The notes below the pieces were generated by a model. That model did no database searches. It saw nothing but the letters and a program-made list of their open reading frames with translations, and had not been told where the DNA came from. This document shows positions 52,880 to 64,000 of a stretch of 64,000 nt of DNA, piece after piece. The translations under genes were made by a program, and so were the position numbers. Position 1 is the first letter of the stretch. Each line of letters opens with the position of its first letter. Source of the DNA: Diphasiastrum complanatum (Eukaryota > Streptophyta > Lycopodiopsida > Lycopodiales > Lycopodiaceae). The stretch spans positions 56,610,140-56,674,139 of the forward strand of contig CM055095.1 in the NCBI GenBank assembly GCA_029204225.1, in the 5' to 3' direction.

Positions 52880-55130
52880 TATCTAGCTTGGTTCAATCAT
52901 TGCTTTACTAATCACTCCAAGTGATGATCTGAACTTCATAAAAGGTGTCTTTTGAAGTGGTTTAGTAAGTATATCAGCTACACAATCATTGTTTGGAACA
53001 TGCTCCAAAGCAATCTCCTTGGCTTGCACCATTTCTCTCACAAAGTGATGGCATATCTCAATGTGCTTAGATCTTGCATGGAAGATTGGGTTAGATGCAA
53101 GGTGTTGGGCTGATATATTGTCATTGTAGATGATTGGTGCCTCCTCTGAATCCATGATCTTTAGCTCCACCAATAATCTCTTGATCCAAAGTACCTCCTT
53201 TGTAGTGGTTGTTAAAGCTTTGAACTCGACCTCGGTTGAAGATAGAGATATAGTTTCTTGCTTTTTTGGAAAGCCATGAAACCACACCTTCTCCTATGAA
53301 AGTTGAATAGGCACTTGTTGATTTCCTATCCCTCTTGTCCCCTGCAAAATCTGAATCACTAAATGCATGAAGGTTAATCACATCTCCTCTATATAGAATC
53401 CCAAAATCCAATGTACCCGAGATGTATCTTAGAATGCTCAGTAGCCTTTTTCCAATGGATATTCAATGGCTTTTGCATGGATTGGCTCAACCTAAATACA
53501 CTAAAGCTAAGATCTGGTCCAATTATAGTGATCCACATTAAGGAGTCTATAAGTTTCCTTCATTTGGCACTTTTACATCTTGCTCCATTGGTGTGTCAAC
53601 ATTTTTGCATACTTCCATCTTAAACTTCTTCAAAAGACTTTGAGCATAGTTTACTTGACTTATAAAGATAAAATCATATCCTCTAAGTACCTCTTTGCCT
53701 AAGATGAAGTGAATACACCCTAGATCTACCATCTTGAACTCTAAGGATAGATTTATCTTGATTTTTTCAATACCATCAACACTATTTTCACTAATGATGA
53801 TGTCATCTACATAAATGAGTAAAAGTACAATACCAGCATCATTAAACTTAATGTAAAGAGTGGGATCATATTCACTTTGAACAAAAGAAAGTGAAATAAG
53901 ATAGCAATGTAATCTTGAATTCCAAGATCTCGAGGCTTGCTTCAAGCCATAGATGCTTCTTTTGAGATGGCATACTTTGTTCTCCATTTCATGCTTGATG
54001 AACCCTTGTGGTTGCTCCATGTAGATATCCTCTTCCAAAAAACCATTCAAGAAAGCATTAGAGACATCCATTTGACATAGGATCCATCCAAAATGTGATG
54101 CAAGTGCAATGATTAGCCTTATTGTGACCATCTTGGCCACGGGTGCAAAAGTTTCCTCATAGTCTATCCCTCTCTCTTGAGCATAACCTTTTGCAACTAA
54201 TCTTGCTTTATGTTTTTTAACACTCCCATTTGCATTCAACTTAAGCTTGAAGACCCACTTGCATCCTATTACATTCCTGTGAGGTCTATCAACAAGCAAC
54301 CAAGTTTCATTCTCAATCAAGGCATTGTACTCATCTAACATAGCTTTATACCATTCTTTGGAGTTCAATGCGATGGTTCTTCAAAACTAGATAAAGCATA
54401 AGAAGTGGACGAGATACCCTCAACTTGCTGCCCTTTGCCTTGATATGTGAGCCTTGATGGCTCCAGTTTTGCCCTTGAAGATCTCCTTGGTGTGATAGGT
54501 GGGTTTGGTGCTTGCTCCTCCATGAGCTCCTCCTCGAAATCAAGATCTTGCTCCTCGGTCATCTTCTTCTTGATTGTTGGAGCACTTGAGCCTTCTTCAA
54601 GCATGTGCATATGATGTTCATCAAATATAACATCCCTTGAAACAACAAATTTGTTCAAGGATGAGAGATAGATTTTGTAGCCCTTGCTTGAGCTTGCATA
54701 TCTAAGCATGATCCCTCTTGTGGAAGATGGATCCTCCTTGGTTCTTGTTTCCAATGGCACATGCACATAACATATACATCTAAAAACTTTCAAGTGATTA
54801 AGATTGGGTTTCTTTCCATACAACATCTCATAAGGAGTTTTACCTTCAATTGCTTTGCAAGACACCCTATTCATCAAGTAGTTTGCACATACAAGAGATT
54901 CACCCCAAAAGGATTTGGGCAAACAAGCATCCAATCTTAAAGCCTTAGAACATTCACATAATGTTCTATTCCTTCTTTTAGCAACTCCATTTTGTTGAGG
55001 AGTGTAAGGACAAGAAGTCTCTTTCTTGATCCCTTCCTCCTCACAAAAGGCCATGAACTCAATGGAGATGAATTCTCCAGCAAAACATATTGTTTGTGAA
55101 ATGAGAGCCTATATATCACATTTCTAGCCC
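52880..55130 (-). pseudogene. Copia pol, 5'-truncated
   Basis: Begins inside integrase at about 55130 (CFAGEFISIEFMAFCEEEGI, SCPYTPQQNGVAKRRNRTL) and runs through the integrase C-terminus. RT at 54368-53547 has WVFKLKLNANGSVKKHKARL, QMDVSNAFLNGFLEEDIYM and an intact YVDD near 53815. A shift and damage follow at about 53550-53410. RNase H is at 53411-52885 (SDSDFAGDKRDRKSTSAY, ISLSSTEVEFKAL, VADILTKPL). Gag, protease, the first integrase motifs and the 5' LTR are missing. This is the best preserved copia pol in the window. Confidence 0.93.
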
Positions 55131-57680
55131 TTATTTGTGCTTCGTATTGAGAACTAGCATATAGCTATGTGTAAGAAAGTTGATAGTTCTATCTGTAGCA
55201 AGGTTAAATCGGATCTTCTGTAGCCCTACCTGTTCTCAAAAGTCTCCATAACACTACCCATTTGATCAATGTCAATTTAAACATTCATTTAGAGCTCATA
55301 TCTAAAACATATTCTATACGGGCCAATAAATGTAATAGGTTTGAGTTCACGTTTCATAATAAATTTTGTATCATTACAAAATTCAAAAACCCTAAAATCA
55401 TTATTATGTTTCGAGATATGAACTTGATTTGCAATCAAAGTATATTCATTAAGTGAATGACTCCTAGTTGTAACCTTATGTCGAAAAACAAGCTTGTATT
55501 TATTGGGACTGTATGTCATAAAAGTGTTCCTTAGAGTCATAGATGAATCCACCATTTTTCAGGTACAAATTGGAATCAAATTTCAAGTTGTAAGTGAAAA
55601 AGTATGTCAAAAAACAAGTAGCCCAAAATATTGTCAATGCTAAGTATGGATATGTTGAGAAGAACATAAGAAATTAGCGTTTGAACTTCATGCAAAACAT
55701 GCCAAAACCTATAGCACCATACTTATGTCATAGCTTAATGGAAGTACAACATTTGTGTAAGAGAACGTATGCTAGTAGATTAGCTATACTCCTCATTTGA
55801 GTGTGTCAAAAAATCATGCATAAAAGAGTATCATTAAATGTAGCCCACTAGCACATTTATGTAAGTGGACTAATTTGCAAATGTAGCCCACTAGCACATT
55901 TCTGTAAGTGGACTAAATTGTTGGAGAGGCATCATAAAGTGGGTCGAAAGACTAGCAGTCAATTGCTTATAGATAGGGAGCATGATTCATGAAAAAAACC
56001 CACACCATTCTATGCAAAAAAGCTCTTTTGTTACTCATGACTCCAGTGTTGACCAAGCATGCTACATAATGACAAAAAAACCAATAAAAATAGGGTAGCA
56101 AATCATTGGTAGAACAACATAAAAAGTAGATAATTCTATGCCAAAACTACTTAGGAATCGTTGACAAGAAGTAGTGAAAAGGCATATTGAAATCACAAAT
56201 AGTCGCTCTCCAGGAGGTGGGAGACGGGCATTGAAGGCAATAGAAGGCCTTTGCTTAGTATAAGATGAAGTAGTGGTTCAACATTGTGTCAAACATAAAG
56301 TATTATATCAATGTTAGTAAACTATTTTTGTTCTCTCTCATTTCTACTATTATGTTGCATTATCTATAAATGTTCTCTCTCAAGATGCAATTGTGGGAAA
56401 CTTCACTGGCTAGACCAATGTACTTTGCTCAAAACTTAGCAATCCATTCCACCTCGAGTAAAGTAGCCTGGGTAGATTCTTTACTGTCATTCGTAAGCAT
56501 CTTTACCATCTCATAACACTTTGAGCTAGCCCTATGCTTTGTCCAAGGTGGTCGAGTAATATTTCACGTTCACCTCTTGATTTTTCCGGCGGTTCCTTGA
56601 AGCTACAACACTACACCTTAATTCCAATAGCTCATCCTAGAGTATGTTGTCAAGCTTTTGAAGATTTTGTGAGGACTTTTTATCTTGTTCAAGTTCTCGT
56701 CAATCTTAGCACTCTTCTGTAATTCTTGTAATAGTATAATCTCTATCAACAAGGTTCTCTCAATCATACTCGTCAAGCCGCCTCCATCCATCACCTCTTT
56801 AATTGGATTGGTAGAACCAAGAAAGTTGATCCACTTAGCTTTCAACTCCCGATCTTTATGGAATAACCACTCACCATCATTGCTAATTTCTCAACTAACA
56901 AACAATTAAGAGTAGGCCAACATCTACTAATAAACTCAATAGTTTATAGCTCTTTACACTATCTTGCCATCCCTGCTCACATAGTGCAAGAATGATATAT
57001 TGTATGCATGAATGATGTAGGTTCATGATCAATATGTAAATGGCATTGAGATGGACAAGGTTAGAGCCAAGTTTAATGCTGACATAAACAAAGTACACAA
57101 GAAGATGCTTACTGTTCACTACAGATGGACAAACATGATGGGAAGAATGTTGGGCGTAGTGAACCCTGCTTTTGGAAATGAATGGTTTGAATTGGTGACC
57201 AACACAGAAATCTAGCATGGGGATAGAGAAACTGCATTACTTGCGTTGTTCTTCAATTTTGAATCATACTACTAGATGGTAAAAGTGGTGTGTTGGTCCA
57301 ATGAGCAGCCAATTTGGTATCCCAAAAGTGACAGAGTGCATAACATGGGTTGCCAAGGAAATTTGGCTAGAGTGCGTATTTGAAACAGGGGTCCGTTGGT
57401 TGGTTTCTATAGCGTGTGAGAGGAGAGACCTGCATCAGAGCTCCTCTGTTCGAAGAGTGTGGTAGACTTCAAATAATAAAAACTTGATCTGCCAATGCTT
57501 CTTCTTCCTAAACAAATCCTGGTCATTTCCCAGAGATCACAGAGCCGAAGAAATGCATTTGGCAGTAGCACAAATCTAACTTTCAGCTTTGAGCTTCAAT
57601 TGTTCAAACAAAAAACTTCAAAAGAGCCATGTATAAAAATACAAGAGGTAAGTAGGAAAAGGATAAAAAAGTCACTACAA
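55131..57680. other. Gene-free stretch with a short tandem duplication
   Basis: No recognised coding domain or RNA gene. Short open frames (55289-55555 minus, 56685-56909 plus, 56895-57218 minus) carry no motif. The rest of the gag cut at 52186 was looked for here and not recognised. Confidence 0.4.
55836..55921. repeat. 43-bp tandem duplication
   Basis: AAATGTAGCCCACTAGCACA begins at 55836 and again at 55879. The two units are nearly identical. Confidence 0.9.
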
Positions 57681-57681
57681 A

Positions 57682-57841
57682 AACAACAAGAACTTGGCTA
57701 TCATGACATTGAGATACATTGCTTTTGATTAGTACAAAAATGCACTCTTGAAAGATACGTCAACAACAGGAACTTAGCTATCATGACATCAAGATACAAT
57801 GATTTTGATTAGTACAAAAATGCACTCTTGACGATATGTCA
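57682..57841. repeat. 80-bp tandem duplication
   Basis: AACAACAAGAACTTGGCTAT starts at 57682 and AACAACAGGAACTTAGCTAT at 57762. Both units carry TTTTGATTAGTACAAAAATG. The copies differ at a few positions. Confidence 0.92.
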
Positions 57842-57929
57842 TACATACAGCTGGCCATAGATGGACAAAAATTCAATAAGTATCCGCTGTCCCAAGAGCC
57901 TCTACACCTTAAACCTAGTGACAGAAAAA

Positions 57930-58108
57930 CATCTATCTTTGAGATTCCAAGTTCACAAATTTGATATGAGAAGTCACTGATGTTATTAGGTAAAGCTTAA
58001 AAAAAGCATACATGCAATAGAAAAAAGTCAAAAGATCCGTATTAAAACAGTAATATGGAGTTCAAAGAACAATTTAGCCAGCCAGCACTACTTATATCTC
58101 ATCAGTGC
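57930..58108 (+). repeat. Dispersed repeat, copy 2
   Basis: Homologous to 15250-15433 (see that entry). It lies about 500 bp downstream of the VPS20 stop codon. Confidence 0.7.
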
Positions 58109-58594
58109 CCAAGCATAAATTGTTATCTGGGTTTCAAAAGTATCCGGATTCTCTTGGGTGGACCTAGTCCTGACTAAAGAGGAAATAATCAGGGACCATA
58201 TTATGTAAACAAGAATTATCACAACACTATAATAAAAATAAAAATGACACTTGATCATGTGGCATGGATGTGCATGTTCTTGCACAAAATGAATAGCGAA
58301 GTAATACAACGTAATGCAGAACTATTTGAAAGAGCCAATAGCTACAGTAGCCACAGCAATCCCCATTGATGCTGATAATTTCTACAGGCTGCAGCAGACT
58401 ACAGCGATTCAGTTTTGAAAATCGCAGAAAAGAATGAGTCTTTCATCCAAATCCAATACACAGACTGAGCCCCTGCTGCCTGTCCACTCCCGTATGATAC
58501 ACCTTTTCTTCCATTTCAAGCGGCCGAGCCAACAAAAGGTTTGCGTATACGTTTCTGAAGGATCAGAAATCAATATCAAGCTATGTTGAGCCTA

Positions 58595-61500
58595 TTAGGC
58601 TGGTAGTGGCTCTTCAGGCTCTGCAAAGTGGTCACAGAAAGTTCATAAGAATTGGAATCATGCGTTAGCATATCCCAATATAAGTTCGCACTTTGGATGA
58701 AAAAGAGGCAAGATAAGTAACAGCTTTCAATAATTGGTTAGATGACAAAACAGGAAGATGTAGGAGATGATCTGAAACACAAACACATGTTTTGATCAGC
58801 GTGATATTGAAGGAATTTGTAAAGAGCAAGCTTAATGCAATACTTCTCTCAGTCAGCACTTTTTTCTTGACAGCTGATGCTACTGATGGAGACTTTTTTG
58901 GTACACTTGGAAGATCCAAAACTGTAATTTCCTCCTCATGCTTGGAGCTTGGAAAGCTTTCTCCTTCATCTGCCTCCCCTGAATTCTTTCTTGGAGCATC
59001 AGCAAGCTCAGCGACTGCCTGTTTGGGTAGCCTATTAGTGGCAACAGTAGGTTCTATTTCTGCCTTCTCTGCCTCTACATCTTGTGCATCTGTTTTTTTG
59101 ATAAACTCAGGAATCTCTGGCAAACCATCAAGTGCAACCTGTGATATCAGCACCACACAGTTACGAACACATCGTCACAAAAGAACAAAGATAGGATACT
59201 TCAAATATAAAGAGCAATATGGTGTAGAATAGTAACTAAATAATAATCTCCATGCATTTACTGGATGATCTAAGCTAACCAAAATCTGTAGCTATGGTTC
59301 ACCGGTCTCAGATACTCTAATCTAAGAACTAGTCTCCACACTACCCAACAACAATAAATCTCCTTAAAACCTACTTAAAAACATAGAGGCCAAATTAGTG
59401 CTAGCACTCTGACTTAAGGCATGAAGCCCAATAATGAGTATATCATTATTGAATATCTCTAGTGAATAATAAATGCTTCTTGGTTTCCAAGGGAGGCTCG
59501 AACTTGGGACCAAAGAAACTTTGGATGCCAAGCTAACCAACTAGGCCAACCCCTTTGGCTGCGTAAATAATAAATGAGAGCTCAAGTGCCCAAATGATAT
59601 GGTTAAATGTCAAATAGTAACCCAAGGCCCAAGGAGGTGCCAATACTGTGCTTCTTACTCCAAGCAAGGATCCAGAGATTGAGTGGCTTTTGACATCATG
59701 CAATGCATTTAGCAGCCGGTGGTGAGAATCAATAAAGACAAAACTTGTTAAAATAACCTTAACCTTCAGTTGGATAAGCAACATGGTCAGGACATGTAAA
59801 ACTCAGCCACGATTTCATGTCACCTATTGAGATTATATTTTTGCTGAATAGAAAAGGCTTTGTTGGATATTAGAAACTCACTTCAGTTTCAAGGTCATCA
59901 AACTCTGCCAGCACAGCTTCTTCGTCTTCTGCAGAGAGTTGTTCACCTAAGACAGCAAGGATTTCCTGGAACAGAACAAGCAGCCAACAACAACTTGATA
60001 AATATTTTCTTCATGCTGGGCCGTGGTCATTAAATTGTTACTTAAGAAAGTGTCACAAAGGTTTTGTTCTTTTTTTTTGGATCAACTAGATTAAGCACGT
60101 GCACCTGTATGTCTAAACTGCTAGCATATCAGAGATGAGCCAGTGTATTCAGCTAAACCAGAGATACATTTTATAAACAAAGGCCACTTATACGTGTTGA
60201 AAATAGCTTGATGCCTGTTGATGCTTCTAGCAAGTCTGAGAGCTAAATACAAGCTATGATTCAAACAAGGCAGTACTAATTCCTCAAATCCCTAATATCC
60301 TGATTTTGATGATTGCAACTGACTGAAATGACTAGCCCGGCAGACCACAAAAGTATGAGTGATGCCTTACTATTCCACTATACCAAAAGATTTATGGTAA
60401 TGATAAGGTTGCAAACATATCTACTATCAGCATGTGTCCTAAAGGACCTAAAAGTAAATGATAACACAGCTCTCATCAGAATCCATGACACCCTATTTTA
60501 ACAGGTATGTAGAGAGTAAAATTTATTACAGTCCCTCAAAGTCCCATATATCAGCCAATCGATTAATAAATGATGTCAACAATTCTCTTGAGACTAGATT
60601 TCAAAACAATAGAATACTTTGAACAAAAGGTAAAATACAGACTTGCTGGTAAGCCTTTGCCTCAGCTGTTTCATCCAGCAGTTTCTGCACATCATCTATG
60701 TTAATCTCATTCTGCAAATCTTTGATTGCCTTGTGACCTGCTTTGAGACTCTCAAACACAGCCTTTTGCTTGCCTGCAACATCTATGTCTGTAAGCTGCA
60801 GGAAAAAACAGAAAACTGATATTAACGAATAGTACCTTCCTTACTCTCTTTACTTTGCATCTCACATGTCTGAACTATAAGAAAAATGCAGCATATTGTT
60901 GATATTGCTACTCAAATCTGAAATTTGGTTAGTGATGACACCAATATGATCGCAGTTCAAAATATGGTCAGATAAATAATTCCATAGAACTTTGGACTCA
61001 GTATGTAGTTTGCAATGGTAGCATTGAGGCTGAATGACTAAATTTACATGTCTGTATGCCCCTACACACCCTTCGAATGGTTTGCAGATCCTCTGTCAAA
61101 GAACTTCATACTGCTCACTGAAATTTATATGCTAGTGTATCAGGTGGATACCACCCTCATTCATAGTTGCAAATGCCAGCTTTACCTCAAATACAGTTTA
61201 CTCTCTACTCAGTCCTTGGAAGCATCACGTCATTATATTATGATTTACTGACAGTTCAATATTCAAGAAATGGCCCGATCCCCAGTCAAAGATACCAAAC
61301 TAGCAAATCCATAGTAACAGAAATCACAATATTTGGTGCCATTCTGAATGTATATTTTCTTGTTTACAAATGCTTCTATCATGCCTTAGGTTTCATATGT
61401 CGACGGGTGCCACATCAATAGGTGGAATACCGCCTTTGAGTAGGCTCCAGCTTCTTGCTTTCAAAAGCAAGTGGTCTACCATTCTGATACAACCGATGGT

Positions 61501-64000
61501 CCAAAATAATGTGACCAAGATATTCTAGTCTTGTCTAGAAGAATTCTATCATGCAACTCGTGATCTAAACATCTTAAAATACCACCACTATTTCACTGAG
61601 TCTGTCAATCACAAGATGGATTTATCGTACTGTGATCTACGTAGAAAATGACTCATGAGTTGAGTGATCTGTATCACTCTCTATTCTTTTGCAGAAGAAC
61701 AAAAGGATAACACTTGGTATTAGAACATTGCTTCCAGCCTCAAAAGTGACCTGGTATCTTTCTTCTTCCCAAGCTCCTATGCTTAGGGCAAGCATACTCC
61801 TATTTAGCGTAATTAATGTTAACAATCAGATGTTTAGAAGAGAGCTTAATGTTGCTGATGCAATTATGGCTTTCCACCTCTTTTTAAAACCATCATGATG
61901 CTTGTGATTTGATAAACTGGCACCCACTCTGGGAAAAAAGTGGCTTTCTTTCACTTTGCACTGCTCTACAACCTGAAGACCGAATTATAAACACATCCCA
62001 CAAGAAAACAGCACAAACAGAATAGAGGAGCAGAACTTTGCCATACAATGATGATTCTCCAGCAAAGATTTCAAAATGAAAATTAGCTGCCATAAAAGTT
62101 CAGTGCCTCAGCGACCTCATTTGAGGCACATTACAACATTGTAATAATGCTTCTTGGTTTCCAAGGGGAGGCTCGAACTTGAGACCAAAGAGACTTTGGA
62201 TGTCAAGATAACCAATTGAGCCAACACCCTTGAGTAACATTGTAATAATGAAATAGCACTTTAAGCAAATGAGAGAATTATCCAATACGACCATTACCAA
62301 CCAGATTTCCAAGAGATCTTTTTTAGTAAGTCAAGCTAAGCATTATCTTAGACAGAAACATTCACCAAATAGGTGGTATGTACCCAATGGTGGTAGGAAA
62401 ATACATTTGGGGATCTTTCTAATAATGATGATCCTCATTAAAAGGCCACATGACTAAGTGAACAAGTTATTGGCAGGAAAGTTAGGTGGGTAAGAGGCTC
62501 AACGACAAACATGACTGACGACCGGTAGACTCATGGTGCCATGCCACAGTTTGAAGATGAACCAGACTTGCTGCCTCTGAAGTACATAAGGCATGTGCAA
62601 CTGGGAAGAGGAAACTGCCTATCATAAAGAACAGAAAGTAACAATGAAAGGCAAATTCCTGATTCAGTGGCAAATTATTCTTTGCAAGACAACAAAGAAA
62701 GAATCTATGTTCCTTGGTGGCTAGCCTAAGAATTTTTTATCTGTCCCCCAACAAGCTTTCTAGCAGTTCGCAATCAAAGAATTCCAAGACATTTGAAGTG
62801 ATGGAAACGGGATCATTGAAAATCTGATCATTCGATCAGTTGTATCCTCATTTAGGACATTTGCCCCAGTCAGTGAAACCTTTCTGATGCAGGGGCCACT
62901 CACAAGATTATTGGCCAAAGTATGTGCAATTTGGTTGCAAGCTTATTCTCTCTTTCTGGTTGTAACTTGACAATCAAACTTGGCAAACCTAACCATGCTG
63001 AGAAACGAGTTGCTGATGTGAACGGAGATTCCTGAACATAGAAAAGAAAATGTAGCTGTGATGGGAGCGAGCAATACAGGCCCCAAGATAATAGAATGGC
63101 ATCACAACTTTGAGATAACAATAACGATTACTTCTATTCTTAAGATAATTCACGAATCACTTTGCATGGCCTTGCTTCACATAGCAGTTACAACCAACGC
63201 AATGCACCACCAAACAGCTTTAACTTTGAAATAATACAATTACATTTCACAGAAACATCTGATACAGAAAATCATTCTTTAGAAGGAACTTGCACATAAC
63301 AAGTAAAGAACAGACCCATAATAATTCAAATGACCAACATGTCCTTTTCCAGTACCAACTAAGAATTTGCCACACAGTCTACCTAGGACCTAGGACCTAG
63401 ATCAAGCGACTTCCATGCATTGCTGAGTCTGAAATCCACAGTCTACCTAGGACCTAGATCAAGCGACTTCCATGCATTGCTGAGTCTGAAATCCACAGTC
63501 ACTAAGTTCAAAGTTCCAGACATGAGGGTCCGGGCTGGACGCGGGCATTCTGCATCTGCGTCCGGCGTCCGGACCCGGACGCGTCCGACCCCCGGACGCG
63601 GGGTCGGACGAGTCCATATTTTTTTTTATTTTTTTGGCCTAAATACAACTAAAAAAACTAAAAAAATTTTTTAAAAAAAAAGCGCGGACGCCTCTGGGGA
63701 CCCAGACGCAGACGCGGACGCGGACGCGCATCCGGACGCGCCTTCGGACGCAGGGTCCGCTTCCTTAGGTTCAAACTATGGATATGTGAAATATACACAT
63801 AAGCATTGCAACAAATGCCACTGATACGTTTTTATGGTCTAAGTAATGCTTAATGTCATGAAATGATAATGAAGACAAAGCAAGGGCTAAACTATAACCA
63901 GGCTTAGCGTTTTCTTGAGGAACCAAAATTTTGCCATCTTATTAAAAACATTGAAGTTTGTCTGTTAAACCTGCTGCTCAACGTTCAAAAGCCAAGCATC
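58595..64000 (-). CDS. VPS20: ESCRT-III subunit VPS20/CHMP6, 3' half
   Basis: VPS20 is the ESCRT-III subunit that links ESCRT-II to SNF7 polymerisation during multivesicular-body sorting. Exons on the minus strand: 64000-63971 (continuing beyond the window), 60795-60643, 59965-59882, 59138-58844, 58620-58595. All junctions are GT..AG and the phases agree. The protein reads [46 protein letters not shown], then [20 protein letters not shown], matching plant VPS20 helices. A tail contains two MIM2-like motifs, LPEIPEF and LPSVPKK, and ends PEEPLPA-stop as in Arabidopsis. The linker between the two motifs seems longer than in Arabidopsis. The first visible intron is about 3.2 kb. The N-terminal exons (MGN..., basic helix) lie outside the window. 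Confidence 0.95.
59476..59565 (-). mobile_element. Ultrashort tRNA-derived SINE, copy 2
   Basis: About 90 bp on the minus strand with A-box-like TGGCCTAGTTGG and B-box-like AGTTCGAGCCT, ending TTGGAAACCAAGAAG. It is flanked by a perfect 11-bp direct repeat AATAATAAATG (59465-59475 and 59566-59576). It lies in a VPS20 intron, in sense orientation. Confidence 0.85.
61420..61560 (-). pseudogene. Gypsy RT/RNase H scrap in a VPS20 intron
   Basis: The minus strand reads [20 protein letters not shown], a typical gypsy RNase H motif. Next to it is a broken copy of the preceding RT end, with a YLGH-like segment. It is short, frame-shifted and has no LTRs. Confidence 0.7.
62150..62235 (-). mobile_element. 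Ultrashort tRNA-derived SINE, copy 3 (youngest)
   Basis: 86 bp on the minus strand: A-box-like TGGCTCAATTGG, B-box-like AGTTCGAGCCT and the shared end TTGGAAACCAAGAAG. It is flanked by a perfect 15-bp direct repeat AACATTGTAATAATG (62135-62149 and 62236-62250). The direct repeat fixes both ends, so the element is only a tRNA-like unit with no long body or poly(A). It lies in the large VPS20 intron, in sense orientation. Confidence 0.88.
63373..63493. repeat. Tandem duplication, 57-64 bp
   Basis: CACAGTCTACCTAGGACC starts at 63373 and 63437, and a third partial copy CACAGTC starts at 63494. The first unit is longer by one ACCTAGG heptamer. It sits immediately beside the GC-rich block in the VPS20 intron. 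Confidence 0.92.
63524..63762. repeat. GC-rich GGACGC/GCGTCC block with AT-rich centre
   Basis: Two CpG-dense arms (about 63524-63613 and 63680-63762), built from many GGACGC hexamers in both orientations, flank a T- and A-run centre. Palindromes such as GGACGCGTCC occur. The composition is unlike anything else in the window. It could be a fold-back transposon, a satellite-like array or a CpG-rich regulatory block. It lies in the large VPS20 intron. Confidence 0.75.

Noticed and set aside
61048-61421. Open frames in the large VPS20 intron as separate genes
   Set aside because: Short, no domains, and they lie between well-supported VPS20 exons.
62150-62235. Genuine tRNA gene at the SINE copies
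   Set aside because: A- and B-box-like sequences are present, but the ends do not form an acceptor stem, and the units are flanked by target-site duplications, which marks retroposons.

Overview
This is nuclear DNA of a land plant with a large, transposon-rich genome. Two intron-rich host genes are recognisable, both on the minus strand with canonical GT..AG introns of up to several kb. They are embedded in many generations of nested, mostly dead retrotransposons. The host proteins are plant types: a KAC-family kinesin-14 and the ESCRT-III subunit VPS20/CHMP6. The long introns and a LINE with EN, RT and a C-terminal zinc knuckle but no RNase H fit a fern or another seed-free or gymnosperm lineage better than a compact angiosperm genome. 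That placement is inference. Nothing bacterial, organellar or viral was seen.

Layout. 1-6.4 kb: a LINE with a long intact RT frame running in from the window edge, a diverged LINE 3' end and a decayed LINE ORF1-EN relic, separated by CT microsatellites. 6.64-12.87 kb: a complete but dead Ty3/gypsy chromovirus on the minus strand, with two LTRs, PBS, PPT, chromodomain and a 5-bp ATAAT duplication. 13.77-26.44 kb: nine exons of the kinesin gene (start codon through nearly the whole motor domain). Its introns hold a LINE ORF1 relic, a LINE tail with CT repeat, an ultrashort SINE, a MITE and a candidate in-frame cassette exon. The following exons are not in the window, so either the next intron runs past the left edge through the LINE and gypsy nest, or the gene is broken. 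28-39 kb: tandem repeats, an AT-rich gene-poor stretch, a gypsy RNase H-integrase relic and an LTR fragment. 39.8-43.9 kb: a copia relic, a long GA repeat and another gypsy relic. 47.7-52.2 kb: a minus-strand copia element whose pol appears internally inverted. 52.2-55.1 kb: a 5'-truncated copia inserted in its gag. 58.6-64 kb: the 3' part of VPS20, with two ultrashort SINEs, a gypsy scrap and a GC-rich GGACGC repeat block in its introns.

The two host genes have no operon-like relation. KAC kinesins act in actin-based chloroplast positioning and VPS20 in endosomal sorting. The rest of the window is mobile DNA. The best leads are the ~88-bp tRNA-like SINEs with perfect target-site duplications, the in-frame 144-nt candidate exon in the kinesin motor, the recurrent LINE 3' ends joined to CT microsatellites, the copia inversion and the GGACGC block.
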